The notes below the pieces were generated by a model. That model had not been told where the DNA came from. It was given only the letters and a program-made list of their open reading frames with translations, and made no database searches. This document shows, in pieces, positions 1-5,595 of a DNA stretch of 5,595 bases. The DNA comes from an uncultured Lachnospiraceae bacterium (GTDB taxonomy: Bacteria; Bacillota; Clostridia; Lachnospirales; Lachnospiraceae). The translations under genes were made by a program, and so were the position numbers. The stretch is taken from assembly GCA_905236615.1 (NCBI GenBank), contig CAJORC010000387.1:1-5595 (forward strand), written 5' to 3'. The stretch's first letter is position 1. Every line of letters begins with the position of its first letter.

Positions 1-80
1 CAAATTGTAAGATTTGAGCAACGGCGTTGCAAAAACGGACATCCGACGTCATTTTGTCAGAAATAAAACTATGTTTTATA

Positions 81-86
81 AAGGAG
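81..86 (+). promoter_or_regulatory. ribosome binding site of gmd
   Basis: AAGGAG lies six bases before the ATG at 93. It is the strongest Shine-Dalgarno match in the leader and fixes the gmd start there. The reading frame is open further upstream to a TTG at 27, but no comparable site precedes that codon. Confidence 0.85.
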
Positions 87-92
87 AGAAAT

Positions 93-1172
93 ATGCCAAT
101 GAGAAATGTAGCACTTATTACCGGTATTACAGGACAGGATGGCTCTTATCTTGCTGACCTGCTTCTTGAGAAGGGTTATCAGGTTCACGGAGTTGTAAGA
201 CGTCAGTCCAGCATTAATACCGACAGGATCGATCATCTTTACTATAACAAGGAACTTAAGGACAAGACCTTCTTCCTTCATCACGGTGATATGACCGACT
301 CCAGTAACTTAAACAGACTTATCGAGCAGATCAGACCGACAGAGATCTATAATCTTGCTGCACAGTCTCATGTAGGTGTATCATTCGAAGTTCCTGAATA
401 TACTGCTGAAACAACAGGTATCGGTACTCTCCGTATCCTTGATGCCATCAAGAAGAACGGTGTAAACTGCCGTTTCTATCAGGCTTCAACATCTGAGCTT
501 TTTGGAGGTATTCCGGAGACAGCACCTCAGTCCGAGAAGACACCGTTCTATCCCAAGAGCCCTTACGGAGCAGCAAAGCTTTACTCATACTGGATCACGG
601 TAAATTATCGTGAAGCTTACGGACTTTTCGCATGCAACGGAATACTCTTTAATCATGAGTCACCCCGCCGTGGTGAGACTTTCGTTACAAGGAAGATCAC
701 ACAGGCTGTTTCAAGAATAGTCAAGGGCGATCAGGACGTTCTTCAGCTTGGAAACCTCAATGCAAAGAGAGACTGGGGCTTCTCAGGCGACTATGTAGAA
801 GGAATGTGGAGAATTCTTCAGCAGGATAAGCCGGGCGATTATGTTCTTGCTTCAGGTGAGACTCATTCAGTCCGTGAATTTGCAGAGCTTGCATTCAAGG
901 AAGTCGGCATAAATATCAACTGGAGAGGCCAGGGCGTTAATGAAAAGGGTGTTGACGCTGCAACAGGAAAGGTTCTTGTTGAAGTAAATCCGAAATACTT
1001 CCGTCCGGCAGAAGTTGAGCTCCTTTGGGGTGATCCTTCAAGAGCAGAGAAGGTTCTCGGCTGGAAGAGAAAGACAAGCTTTACAGAGCTCGTTTCAATG
1101 ATGGTAGATGCTGATATGAAGGATATCGCAGGAATGTCATCGGAAGAGTATCGCAATAGTAAAAAGGGTTGA
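93..1172 (+). CDS. gmd: GDP-mannose 4,6-dehydratase
   Basis: This cytoplasmic short-chain dehydrogenase/reductase of the extended (NAD-epimerase/dehydratase) class converts GDP-D-mannose to GDP-4-keto-6-deoxy-D-mannose, the first step toward GDP-L-fucose and other GDP-deoxyhexoses. From the ATG at 93 the protein has 359 residues, normal for the family. Visible signatures are the nucleotide-binding [10 protein letters not shown] near residues 10-19, [13 protein letters not shown] at about 86-98, STSELFG with the catalytic Thr133/Glu135 pair, YGAAK with Tyr158 and Lys162, and the family hallmark [15 protein letters not shown] at 187-201. All expected catalytic residues are present. The 22-residue extension possible from TTG 27 is unlike any Gmd N-terminus and is left out; an ATG at 99 is a weaker alternative. 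The stop lies two bases before fcl, so the two are almost certainly cotranscribed. Isoleucine codons are mostly ATC (11 of 19, with only 3 ATA), unlike the membrane genes downstream. Confidence 0.97.
   Translation: MPMRNVALITGITGQDGSYLADLLLEKGYQVHGVVRRQSSINTDRIDHLYYNKELKDKTFFLHHGDMTDSSNLNRLIEQIRPTEIYNLAAQSHVGVSFEVPEYTAETTGIGTLRILDAIKKNGVNCRFYQASTSELFGGIPETAPQSEKTPFYPKSPYGAAKLYSYWITVNYREAYGLFACNGILFNHESPRRGETFVTRKITQAVSRIVKGDQDVLQLGNLNAKRDWGFSGDYVEGMWRILQQDKPGDYVLASGETHSVREFAELAFKEVGININWRGQGVNEKGVDAATGKVLVEVNPKYFRPAEVELLWGDPSRAEKVLGWKRKTSFTELVSMMVDADMKDIAGMSSEEYRNSKKG
1165..1168 (+). promoter_or_regulatory. ribosome binding site of fcl, inside the gmd end
   Basis: AGGG, preceded by a run of A, lies within the last codons of gmd and six bases before the ATG at 1175. 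It favours that ATG over the in-frame TTG at 1169, which would sit directly against the site. Confidence 0.6.
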
Positions 1173-1174
1173 TT

Positions 1175-2119
1175 ATGGAAAAGAACGCAAAGATATATGT
1201 TGCAGGACACAGAGGACTTGTTGGTTCTGCAATAGTCAGAAGCCTTGAAAAGGCAGGATATACAAATATTGTAAAAAGAACACATTCAGAGCTTGACCTT
1301 ACAAATCAGGCAGCAGTAGTAGATTTCTTCGATAAAGAAAGACCTGATTATGTAGTTCTGGCAGCTGCACACGTAGGCGGAATTAATGCCAACCAGACTT
1401 ATCCGGCAGATTTCATCTACATTAATTCGATGATACAGTGCAATGTGATTAAGGCAGCTCATGACTTCAAAGTAAAGAAACTTCTCTTTCTCGGAAGTTC
1501 CTGCATATACCCCAAGATGGCACCTCAGCCCATGACAGAAGATGCGCTTCTGACAGGACCGCTTGAGACAACCAATGAGGGTTATGCCATTGCAAAGATC
1601 GCAGGCCTTGAGATGTGCAAATTCTTCAAGAGACAGTATGGTGATGATTTTATCAGCTGCATGCCTACGAATCTTTACGGACCTAATGATAACTTCAATC
1701 TTCAGAACAGCCATGTGCTTCCCGCACTTATCAGAAAATTTGATGATGCCAAGAAAGCAAACGCAGCAACAGTAGAGCTCTGGGGAACAGGAAAGCCTTT
1801 AAGAGAGTTCCTCTACGTTGATGATATGGCTGATGCATGTGTATATCTACTTGAAAATTACAGCGGAGAGCAACATGTAAATATCGGTACAGGTAAAGAG
1901 ATATCTATCAAGGATCTTGCCGAGATGGTAAAGGAGATCGTAGGATTTAACGGTGAGATCGTATGGAATTCGGATATGCCTGACGGAACACCGAGAAAGC
2001 TTATGGATGTGTCTAAGCTCCATAATATAGGCTGGAAAGAAAAAGTAAGCCTCCGCGACGGTATCAGGATGGAATATGAGTGGTATCTGTCTCAGGATGA
2101 AAAGGAACTGAAAAAATGA
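1175..2119 (+). CDS. fcl: GDP-L-fucose synthase
   Basis: This bifunctional 3,5-epimerase/4-reductase (also called WcaG) turns the Gmd product into GDP-L-fucose using NADPH, in the cytoplasm. The protein has 314 residues, close to the usual 310-325. Seen in the sequence: the Rossmann motif GHRGLVGS at about 11-18, AAHVGGI at about 65-71, and GSSCIYP with Ser108 and Cys110. These are followed by YAIAK with Tyr137 and Lys141, then [12 protein letters not shown] and NSHV with His180. Ser, Tyr and Lys form the SDR catalytic set, and Cys and His are the epimerisation acid/base pair known from the E. coli enzyme (Cys109, His179), so the protein looks fully active. I chose the ATG at 1175 over TTG 1169 because of the start codon and the spacing to AGGG. 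Its position two bases after gmd makes the GDP-L-fucose assignment strong. Its final codons overlap the next gene by four bases. Confidence 0.97.
   Translation: MEKNAKIYVAGHRGLVGSAIVRSLEKAGYTNIVKRTHSELDLTNQAAVVDFFDKERPDYVVLAAAHVGGINANQTYPADFIYINSMIQCNVIKAAHDFKVKKLLFLGSSCIYPKMAPQPMTEDALLTGPLETTNEGYAIAKIAGLEMCKFFKRQYGDDFISCMPTNLYGPNDNFNLQNSHVLPALIRKFDDAKKANAATVELWGTGKPLREFLYVDDMADACVYLLENYSGEQHVNIGTGKEISIKDLAEMVKEIVGFNGEIVWNSDMPDGTPRKLMDVSKLHNIGWKEKVSLRDGIRMEYEWYLSQDEKELKK
2102..2107 (+). promoter_or_regulatory. ribosome binding site of the small membrane protein gene
   Basis: AAGGAA, inside the last codons of fcl, lies eight bases before the ATG at 2116. Together with the ATGA stop/start overlap it supports translational coupling to fcl. 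Confidence 0.6.
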
Positions 2120-2439
2120 TAATCCGGATACTGTTCATCATAATGGCGTTGCTGCTTTTCATCAGCGTTAAGCGGAGCGGGGCTTTGCTTGAAAAACTGT
2201 TCTTAAAGACAGACGAATGGAAAGCAGGAAATACTGTTTCTCAGGATGAGGAGGATGATGATTTGACCGGAAGATCAAAGTGGAGGCTGATAATAGCCGG
2301 ATATCTGATATTAATCTTATTTGCGGTATTTGCCTCTGTTTCGATATATACATTAAACCAGAAAATTAATACCCTGTACGGCAGTGTACGGACACTCGAA
2401 GAAAATGTTGCGGAGCTGCAGCAGCAACAGGGAGAATGA
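2116..2439 (+). CDS. small two-helix membrane protein with coiled-coil tail, function unknown
   Basis: I do not recognise this 107-residue protein as a named family. Residues 2-18 form a hydrophobic helix right at the N-terminus. A basic patch follows, then a polar linker with an acidic run of Asp/Glu near 44-49, a second strong transmembrane helix at about 57-79, and a tail of about 27 residues (80-106). The tail has hydrophobic positions spaced as in a coiled coil (Ile84, Leu87, Val91, Leu94, Val98, Leu101) and ends in a glutamine run. With both ends on the same side, a hairpin topology is likely. The gene begins by an ATGA overlap with fcl and ends six bases before the GT-C-like gene, so it is surely translated with them. 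A role as a partner or scaffold for the neighbouring membrane glycosyltransferase is inference from position and architecture only. ATA isoleucine codons are frequent, as in the gene that follows. Confidence 0.85.
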   Translation: MIIRILFIIMALLLFISVKRSGALLEKLFLKTDEWKAGNTVSQDEEDDDLTGRSKWRLIIAGYLILILFAVFASVSIYTLNQKINTLYGSVRTLEENVAELQQQQGE

Positions 2440-2445
2440 TCGTTT

Positions 2446-3531
2446 ATGATAGTTTTTTTTGAAGCCGTCCTAATGACGTGCGTAAATTTCATAATATATT
2501 TTGCATTCGGATCGCTGATAACCTCGCGTTTTAAAGAAACGAGGTTGTCAGCGACAATTTCGATTTTGACGGGATTTTTTCTTTACTATTGCATTTTCGA
2601 TATTCCGTGCCTGATAATAATGCTGCACTGGCGGCCTCTCTCATGGCTTGCATACTGCTGGGGTATAATGGTTCCGCTTATAGTGATAATTTCAGCGGTC
2701 ATAAACAGGAAGGCATGGGTAAGGTGCTTTTCTGAAGCAGCAGTATATATAAGGGAAAATCCTTTTGTTTCTATAGCGGGAATTTTGATCGTTGCGGTGC
2801 AGACAGCCCTTATACTTCATGCTTATGAATTTACTCTGGATGCAGCTTATTATGTTGCAAACGTGACTACTTCGCTTGAAACCAACACCATGAATATCTA
2901 CAATCCTTATACGGGTGACTGGCAGAATCATTTTGAGATGCGATATCTTTTTGCCACCTATCCTATGGAAGAGGCGGCGATGTGCTATCTTACGGGAATT
3001 CATCCACTTATATGGACAAAAACGATTATGGCGGGGACGTCGCTGATATTGTCTAATGTCATTTATTACAGGATCGGAAGGGAATTATTTAAGGACAAGG
3101 GCACTAAAACTCTTTTGATGCTGCTATTCGCAGCTGTTGTGAATTTCTTCTATATATCGACTTTTACAAGCTCGGAGTTTCTGCTGACGAGAAGTTACGA
3201 GGGCAAGACACTTGTCGGAAATATCGTTCTTCCCATGATAATCCTGCTCTTTATGAAGATAAGGGAGGATATCAAAGGTAAGCGTTACTGGTGGCTTCTG
3301 GCGCTGGTATGCCTCTCATCAACGATACTTTCGAATTCGTCGGATATGCTGGTTCCGGCAGCAGCGGGGGTTCTGATGATCCCATTTGCCATAAAGAAAA
3401 AAAGCGCCGGGGTTTTCGTAAAGTATCTGCTTTGCGTTTCGCCCTGCCTGTTCATGCTGATAGCATATGTGCTTTATGTTAAGGGCGTATTCGTATTTTA
3501 TACCTACCCTCCGTTATTTGGAAAGCATTAA
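2446..3531 (+). CDS. polytopic membrane protein, N-terminal part of a GT-C/DUF6077-like glycosyltransferase
   Basis: The 361-residue product is very hydrophobic, with about ten predicted membrane helices, roughly at 5-25, 36-60, 66-86, 106-126, 188-207, 221-243, 255-270, 281-297, 300-315 and 325-346. The long extracytoplasmic-type loop after the fourth helix carries TLDAAYYV (130-137), ETNTMN and NPYTGDW, and a later loop carries RSYEGK (249-253). These resemble what I remember of DUF6077 proteins of clostridial polysaccharide clusters, which have a GT-C-like architecture in which an early acidic residue (here perhaps Asp132) is often functional. That family name comes from memory, not a search. 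The protein ends abruptly in a short tail after a helix and has no soluble C-terminal domain; the missing part appears in the next gene. It may be a true subunit, or half of a gene broken by a frameshift. Start: ATG 2446, ten bases after GGAGA. Ten of the first 15 isoleucines use ATA. Confidence 0.8.
   Translation: MIVFFEAVLMTCVNFIIYFAFGSLITSRFKETRLSATISILTGFFLYYCIFDIPCLIIMLHWRPLSWLAYCWGIMVPLIVIISAVINRKAWVRCFSEAAVYIRENPFVSIAGILIVAVQTALILHAYEFTLDAAYYVANVTTSLETNTMNIYNPYTGDWQNHFEMRYLFATYPMEEAAMCYLTGIHPLIWTKTIMAGTSLILSNVIYYRIGRELFKDKGTKTLLMLLFAAVVNFFYISTFTSSEFLLTRSYEGKTLVGNIVLPMIILLFMKIREDIKGKRYWWLLALVCLSSTILSNSSDMLVPAAAGVLMIPFAIKKKSAGVFVKYLLCVSPCLFMLIAYVLYVKGVFVFYTYPPLFGKH
3483..3531 (+). other. 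window in which a frameshift would join the two membrane-protein frames
   Basis: The upstream frame ends with TAA at 3529-3531. The downstream gene's frame is open leftward from its ATG to just after a TAA at 3480-3482, so both frames are open together across this stretch. Adding one base or removing two here would fuse the two into one protein of about 660 residues. I see no canonical X_XXY_YYZ slippery heptamer in the upstream frame. The feature is an inference, not a proven lesion. Confidence 0.5.
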
Positions 3532-3532
3532 G

Positions 3533-3538
3533 AAGGAG
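3533..3538 (+). promoter_or_regulatory. strong ribosome binding site before the second membrane gene
   Basis: AAGGAG starts one base after the preceding stop codon and lies four bases before the ATG at 3543. The match is strong, the spacing rather short. It argues that the downstream part can be translated on its own even if it was once part of a longer protein. In a fused reading these bases would fall in codons for three arginines. Confidence 0.65.
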
Positions 3539-3542
3539 ACAG

Positions 3543-4427
3543 ATGCAGACATTAACAGTGGCCGGGAGCGGCTTATTATACATTTTCAAATGCATAGGCT
3601 ATTACAGCGGAAGCTGCTTTTATCTCCTGATCTACGCGGCGGCGCTTGTTTATCTTTTCTTAAAAGGCAGTGACAAAGAGAAAGATCTTTTTGTAAGGCC
3701 CGGGATAATGATGCTTCTTACAGTCTATAATCCGCTGACACCTGTGCTGATAGATAAGATTTTTGATATCAATAAAGAGTATTACAGGTTTTTATGGATA
3801 ACGCCGGTAGTTATCATCCTTTCTTATTGTGCGGTGAAGATCGTTTCGGAGAAATTTAAGGGCAGAGGCGAGAGGACGATAGCTGTCGTGGCTTTTGTAT
3901 TCCTTCTGATGGGAGCGGGAAATTTTGTTTATGCCAAAGGTTACATGGCAACTACGAACAACTATAAGATGCCCGGCGAAGTGATACAGGTGGCTGAGAT
4001 TATCAGAAGAAGCTCAACGGTTAAATATCCGAGGGCATTATGTGATTATAATCTCAATATGGAGATACGCCAGTATGATGCGTCGATACTGCTGACAGCG
4101 GATCGTGAGAAATATATGAATGCGGTAGCCGGAAATATCACAGATGAGATGCTTGCGGCAGAAGGAAGTTATGTAAACAGACTTCTTGCCATGGTCGTAC
4201 AGGAAAGGAAACTTCCTAAGGATATCCTTCTGGAGGCTTTGACAGAAACTAATACCGAGTATATAGTACTAAGCAAAGAAAGCGGCATTATAGACTACTT
4301 AAAGAACTACGGATTCAGGGAAGTCGGAGACACAAAAAGCCGTGTTGTTCTTCATTGCGATATCGAAGGCGTAAATGAATTTGAACTCGCTGACTATACC
4401 GATGTTTGGAATGCTCAGAAATGGTGA
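3543..4427 (+). CDS. membrane protein, C-terminal part of a GT-C/DUF6077-like glycosyltransferase
   Basis: The 294-residue product has about four membrane helices (22-40, 52-70, 84-101, 111-130) and a soluble region from about 140 to the end. Family-like stretches are YYSGSCFYLL (20-29), LFVRPG (49-54), LLTVYNPL (58-65) and EYYRFLWITP (79-88). These resemble the late transmembrane part of single-chain DUF6077/GT-C proteins as I remember them, followed by their usual C-terminal domain. The soluble part includes MPGEVIQVAEIIRR (143-156), suggestive of the residue-pocket region found after the membrane domain in such enzymes, and EYIVLSK (239-245) as a likely core strand. It has no N-terminal set of helices of its own and no early acidic loop, so alone it is unlikely to be a complete glycosyltransferase. 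It lies 11 bases after the preceding gene, which holds those parts. It could work as a second subunit or be the stranded half of a broken gene. The stop is four bases before the GT2 start. Confidence 0.75.
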   Translation: MQTLTVAGSGLLYIFKCIGYYSGSCFYLLIYAAALVYLFLKGSDKEKDLFVRPGIMMLLTVYNPLTPVLIDKIFDINKEYYRFLWITPVVIILSYCAVKIVSEKFKGRGERTIAVVAFVFLLMGAGNFVYAKGYMATTNNYKMPGEVIQVAEIIRRSSTVKYPRALCDYNLNMEIRQYDASILLTADREKYMNAVAGNITDEMLAAEGSYVNRLLAMVVQERKLPKDILLEALTETNTEYIVLSKESGIIDYLKNYGFREVGDTKSRVVLHCDIEGVNEFELADYTDVWNAQKW

Positions 4428-4431
4428 ATCT

Positions 4432-5301
4432 ATGCATACATTAACAATATTTACACCTACATACAACCGCGAAGACATGCTCCTGCGGGTATATTTAAGT
4501 CTTGCAGCTCAGACGAATAAGGATTTTGAGTGGCTTGTGGTGGATGACGGTTCTACAGACAAAAGCCGGGAGATCATCGAAGGCTTCAGAAGAGAAAAAA
4601 AAATCAGCATAAGATACATCTATCAGAAGAACGGCGGTAAGATGAGAGCCCACAATACGGGCGTCAGAAATTCGGAAAGTGAAATATTTGTCTGTCTGGA
4701 TTCAGATGACTATTTTACAAAGAGCGCAGTTAATGATATATTGGACTTATGGAAAAACATAAGGGAAGATAAAAGCTGTGCAGGGATAGTTGCCCACAAA
4801 GGCAGCAGTGAAACGGAAGTCCTTTATAATGAGGAATTTCCGGCAGGCACAGAGAAAACAAGCCTTCTTGACCTTAGGATGAAGGGCTTTAACGGCGAGA
4901 CAACCCTTATATTCCGTACGGAAATCCTGAAACAGTATGAATTTCCGGAAATAGAGAGAGAAAAGTATGTTCCGGAGGACTACGTCTACGACCTGATCGG
5001 GCGTGAGCATTATCTGTATGTCCTGCCGAAAATACTTACTGTTTGTGAACTCGTGGAAAAAGGATATACGGACAGGGTGGAGGAGCTCAGGTGGAATAAT
5101 CCTACTGCATGGTATCTGTATTATGTCAACCGTGCGAAATTTGCCCCCTGGTCTGCGCTCAGGCTTAAATATGCTGCCCATGCCCTTAGATTTTCGCTTT
5201 TGGCAGATGATGATTACAAGGCGGAGAACCGTCTGCCGATGGCACTTGCTTTTGCTGGGCTTCCGGGAGCACTGCTTTTAAGTTTGAGAAGGAAACTTTA
5301 G
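4432..5301 (+). CDS. family 2 glycosyltransferase
   Basis: A cytoplasmic or membrane-associated inverting GT-A glycosyltransferase that would add a sugar from a nucleotide donor to the growing lipid-linked repeat unit. From ATG 4432 it has 289 residues. Motifs in order: TPTYNR (8-13) at the first strand, VVDDGSTD (36-43) for the nucleotide, NGGKMRAHNTG (67-77), the metal-binding DSDD (90-93), and EDYVYD (182-187), whose acidic pair is the expected catalytic-base region. All core residues are intact. The C-terminus (about 267-286) is hydrophobic and ends in a basic cluster, a possible membrane-contacting helix. Neither donor nor acceptor can be read from the sequence; GDP-fucose is possible because of gmd and fcl, but GT2 members use many donors. 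Start choice: ATG 4432 puts the fold start at the N-terminus and follows GGTGA four bases upstream. In-frame ATGs at 4375, 4402 and 4411 would overlap the previous gene. Confidence 0.93.
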   Translation: MHTLTIFTPTYNREDMLLRVYLSLAAQTNKDFEWLVVDDGSTDKSREIIEGFRREKKISIRYIYQKNGGKMRAHNTGVRNSESEIFVCLDSDDYFTKSAVNDILDLWKNIREDKSCAGIVAHKGSSETEVLYNEEFPAGTEKTSLLDLRMKGFNGETTLIFRTEILKQYEFPEIEREKYVPEDYVYDLIGREHYLYVLPKILTVCELVEKGYTDRVEELRWNNPTAWYLYYVNRAKFAPWSALRLKYAAHALRFSLLADDDYKAENRLPMALAFAGLPGALLLSLRRKL

Positions 5302-5314
5302 AAATAGGAAATTA

Positions 5315-5595
5315 ATGAGAGCGATCAGATCAGAAGAAGCGCTTAAGCGCCTATATACACTGCTTGTGTGTACGGTTATGGTTGCGGTTGATTCCGCGAT
5401 GATACTGTATGTGCTGCACTTTATATATAATCTGGAATTCAGGACACAGCTCTATTTAAGAGGACACATCTTCGTAATGGGGATGTATGTTATAGTCCTG
5501 CTGTTCCTGGGACAGGTATTCGGAGGAATAATAGTCGGGGTCCGGAAAGCCGGGGAAGTAATGTTCAGCTTTCTGTTTGCGGCGATAATGTCGGG
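5315..5595 (+). CDS. membrane protein, N-terminus, probable polyprenyl-phosphate sugar transferase (partial)
   Basis: This gene runs off the right edge; 93 complete codons are visible. ATG 5315 follows AGGAA (5306-5310) by four bases and is the only start after an in-frame TGA at 5285-5287. The N-terminus is charged (residues 1-12), followed by a helix at about 14-38, a loop, a second helix at about 51-68, and the start of a third from about 84. Between the last two is FGGIIVGVRKAGEVMFSF (69-86). In my memory an F/Y-GG-x-x-VG/IG-x-x-R-x-x-E/D-x-x-FS pattern marks the N-terminal membrane region of Firmicute exopolysaccharide sugar transferases, which transfer a sugar phosphate to undecaprenyl phosphate. 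Their catalytic C-terminal domain lies beyond the window, so the assignment is tentative. An unrelated multi-helix protein remains possible. Position after a GT2 gene and 13 bases downstream fits the same operon. Confidence 0.6.
   Translation, partial: MRAIRSEEALKRLYTLLVCTVMVAVDSAMILYVLHFIYNLEFRTQLYLRGHIFVMGMYVIVLLFLGQVFGGIIVGVRKAGEVMFSFLFAAIMS

Noticed and set aside
18..30. Hairpin GCAAC-GGC-GTTGC in the leader as a terminator or regulator
   Set aside because: Only five base pairs, followed by A on this strand and by no T-run on the other, so it is not a terminator on either strand. Too little upstream sequence is visible to propose regulation.
54..82. Promoter-like TTGTCA, 17 bases, TATAAA in the gmd leader
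   Set aside because: The boxes and spacing look good, but transcription would begin around 89-90, downstream of the AAGGAG at 81-86, so the transcript would lack the ribosome binding site. The TATAAA overlaps that site and is probably chance.
27..92. N-terminal extension of gmd from a TTG codon
   Set aside because: The extra 22 residues do not resemble Gmd N-termini, and the strong ribosome binding site points to the ATG at 93.
863..1285. Minus-strand open frames inside gmd, fcl and the GT2 gene
   Set aside because: They are antisense to well-supported genes and their products show no recognisable domain. They look like chance open frames.
3483..3531. Programmed -1 ribosomal frameshift joining the two membrane frames
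   Set aside because: No canonical slippery heptamer is present in the upstream frame, and a strong ribosome binding site with an ATG offers a simpler route to the downstream product.
4375..4431. Longer GT2 start overlapping the previous gene
   Set aside because: The 19 extra residues precede the first strand of the fold without recognisable function, and the ATG at 4432 has its own GGTGA and fits the family N-terminus.

Overview
The window reads as part of a surface-polysaccharide (capsule, exopolysaccharide or wall-glycan) gene cluster from a Gram-positive anaerobe. The likely source is a member of the Clostridia, with Lachnospiraceae (for example Butyrivibrio-like) the best guess. This rests on the moderately AT-rich composition, the AAGGAG-type ribosome binding sites, the tight co-directional gene packing, and the resemblance of the membrane glycosyltransferase and sugar-transferase sequences to clostridial cluster genes as I remember them. 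No database search was possible, so the taxon is an inference.

Layout, all on the + strand: a short leader (1-92); gmd, GDP-mannose 4,6-dehydratase (93-1172); fcl, GDP-L-fucose synthase (1175-2119); a small two-helix membrane protein with a coiled-coil tail (2116-2439); the N-terminal part (2446-3531) and the C-terminal part (3543-4427) of what looks like one large polytopic GT-C/DUF6077-like membrane protein, now in two different reading frames; a family 2 glycosyltransferase (4432-5301); and the first 93 codons of a membrane protein resembling the N-terminus of a polyprenyl-phosphate sugar transferase (5315 to the window end). Intergenic distances are 2, -4, 6, 11, 4 and 13 bases, and I see no terminator, so the window looks like one transcription unit continuing beyond the right edge.

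How the parts would work together: Gmd and Fcl convert GDP-D-mannose to GDP-L-fucose in the cytoplasm. The sugar transferase at the right edge would start a repeat unit on undecaprenyl phosphate. The GT2 enzyme would extend it from a nucleotide sugar. The GT-C-like protein would act at the membrane, possibly adding a sugar from a lipid carrier on the outer face. A fucose-containing surface glycan is therefore the likely product.

The best candidates for a second look are the split GT-C-like gene, where the upstream frame stops just before a downstream frame carrying the rest of the same fold, and the unrecognised small coiled-coil membrane protein directly upstream of it. I found no CRISPR array, RNA gene, mobile element or clearly new system.
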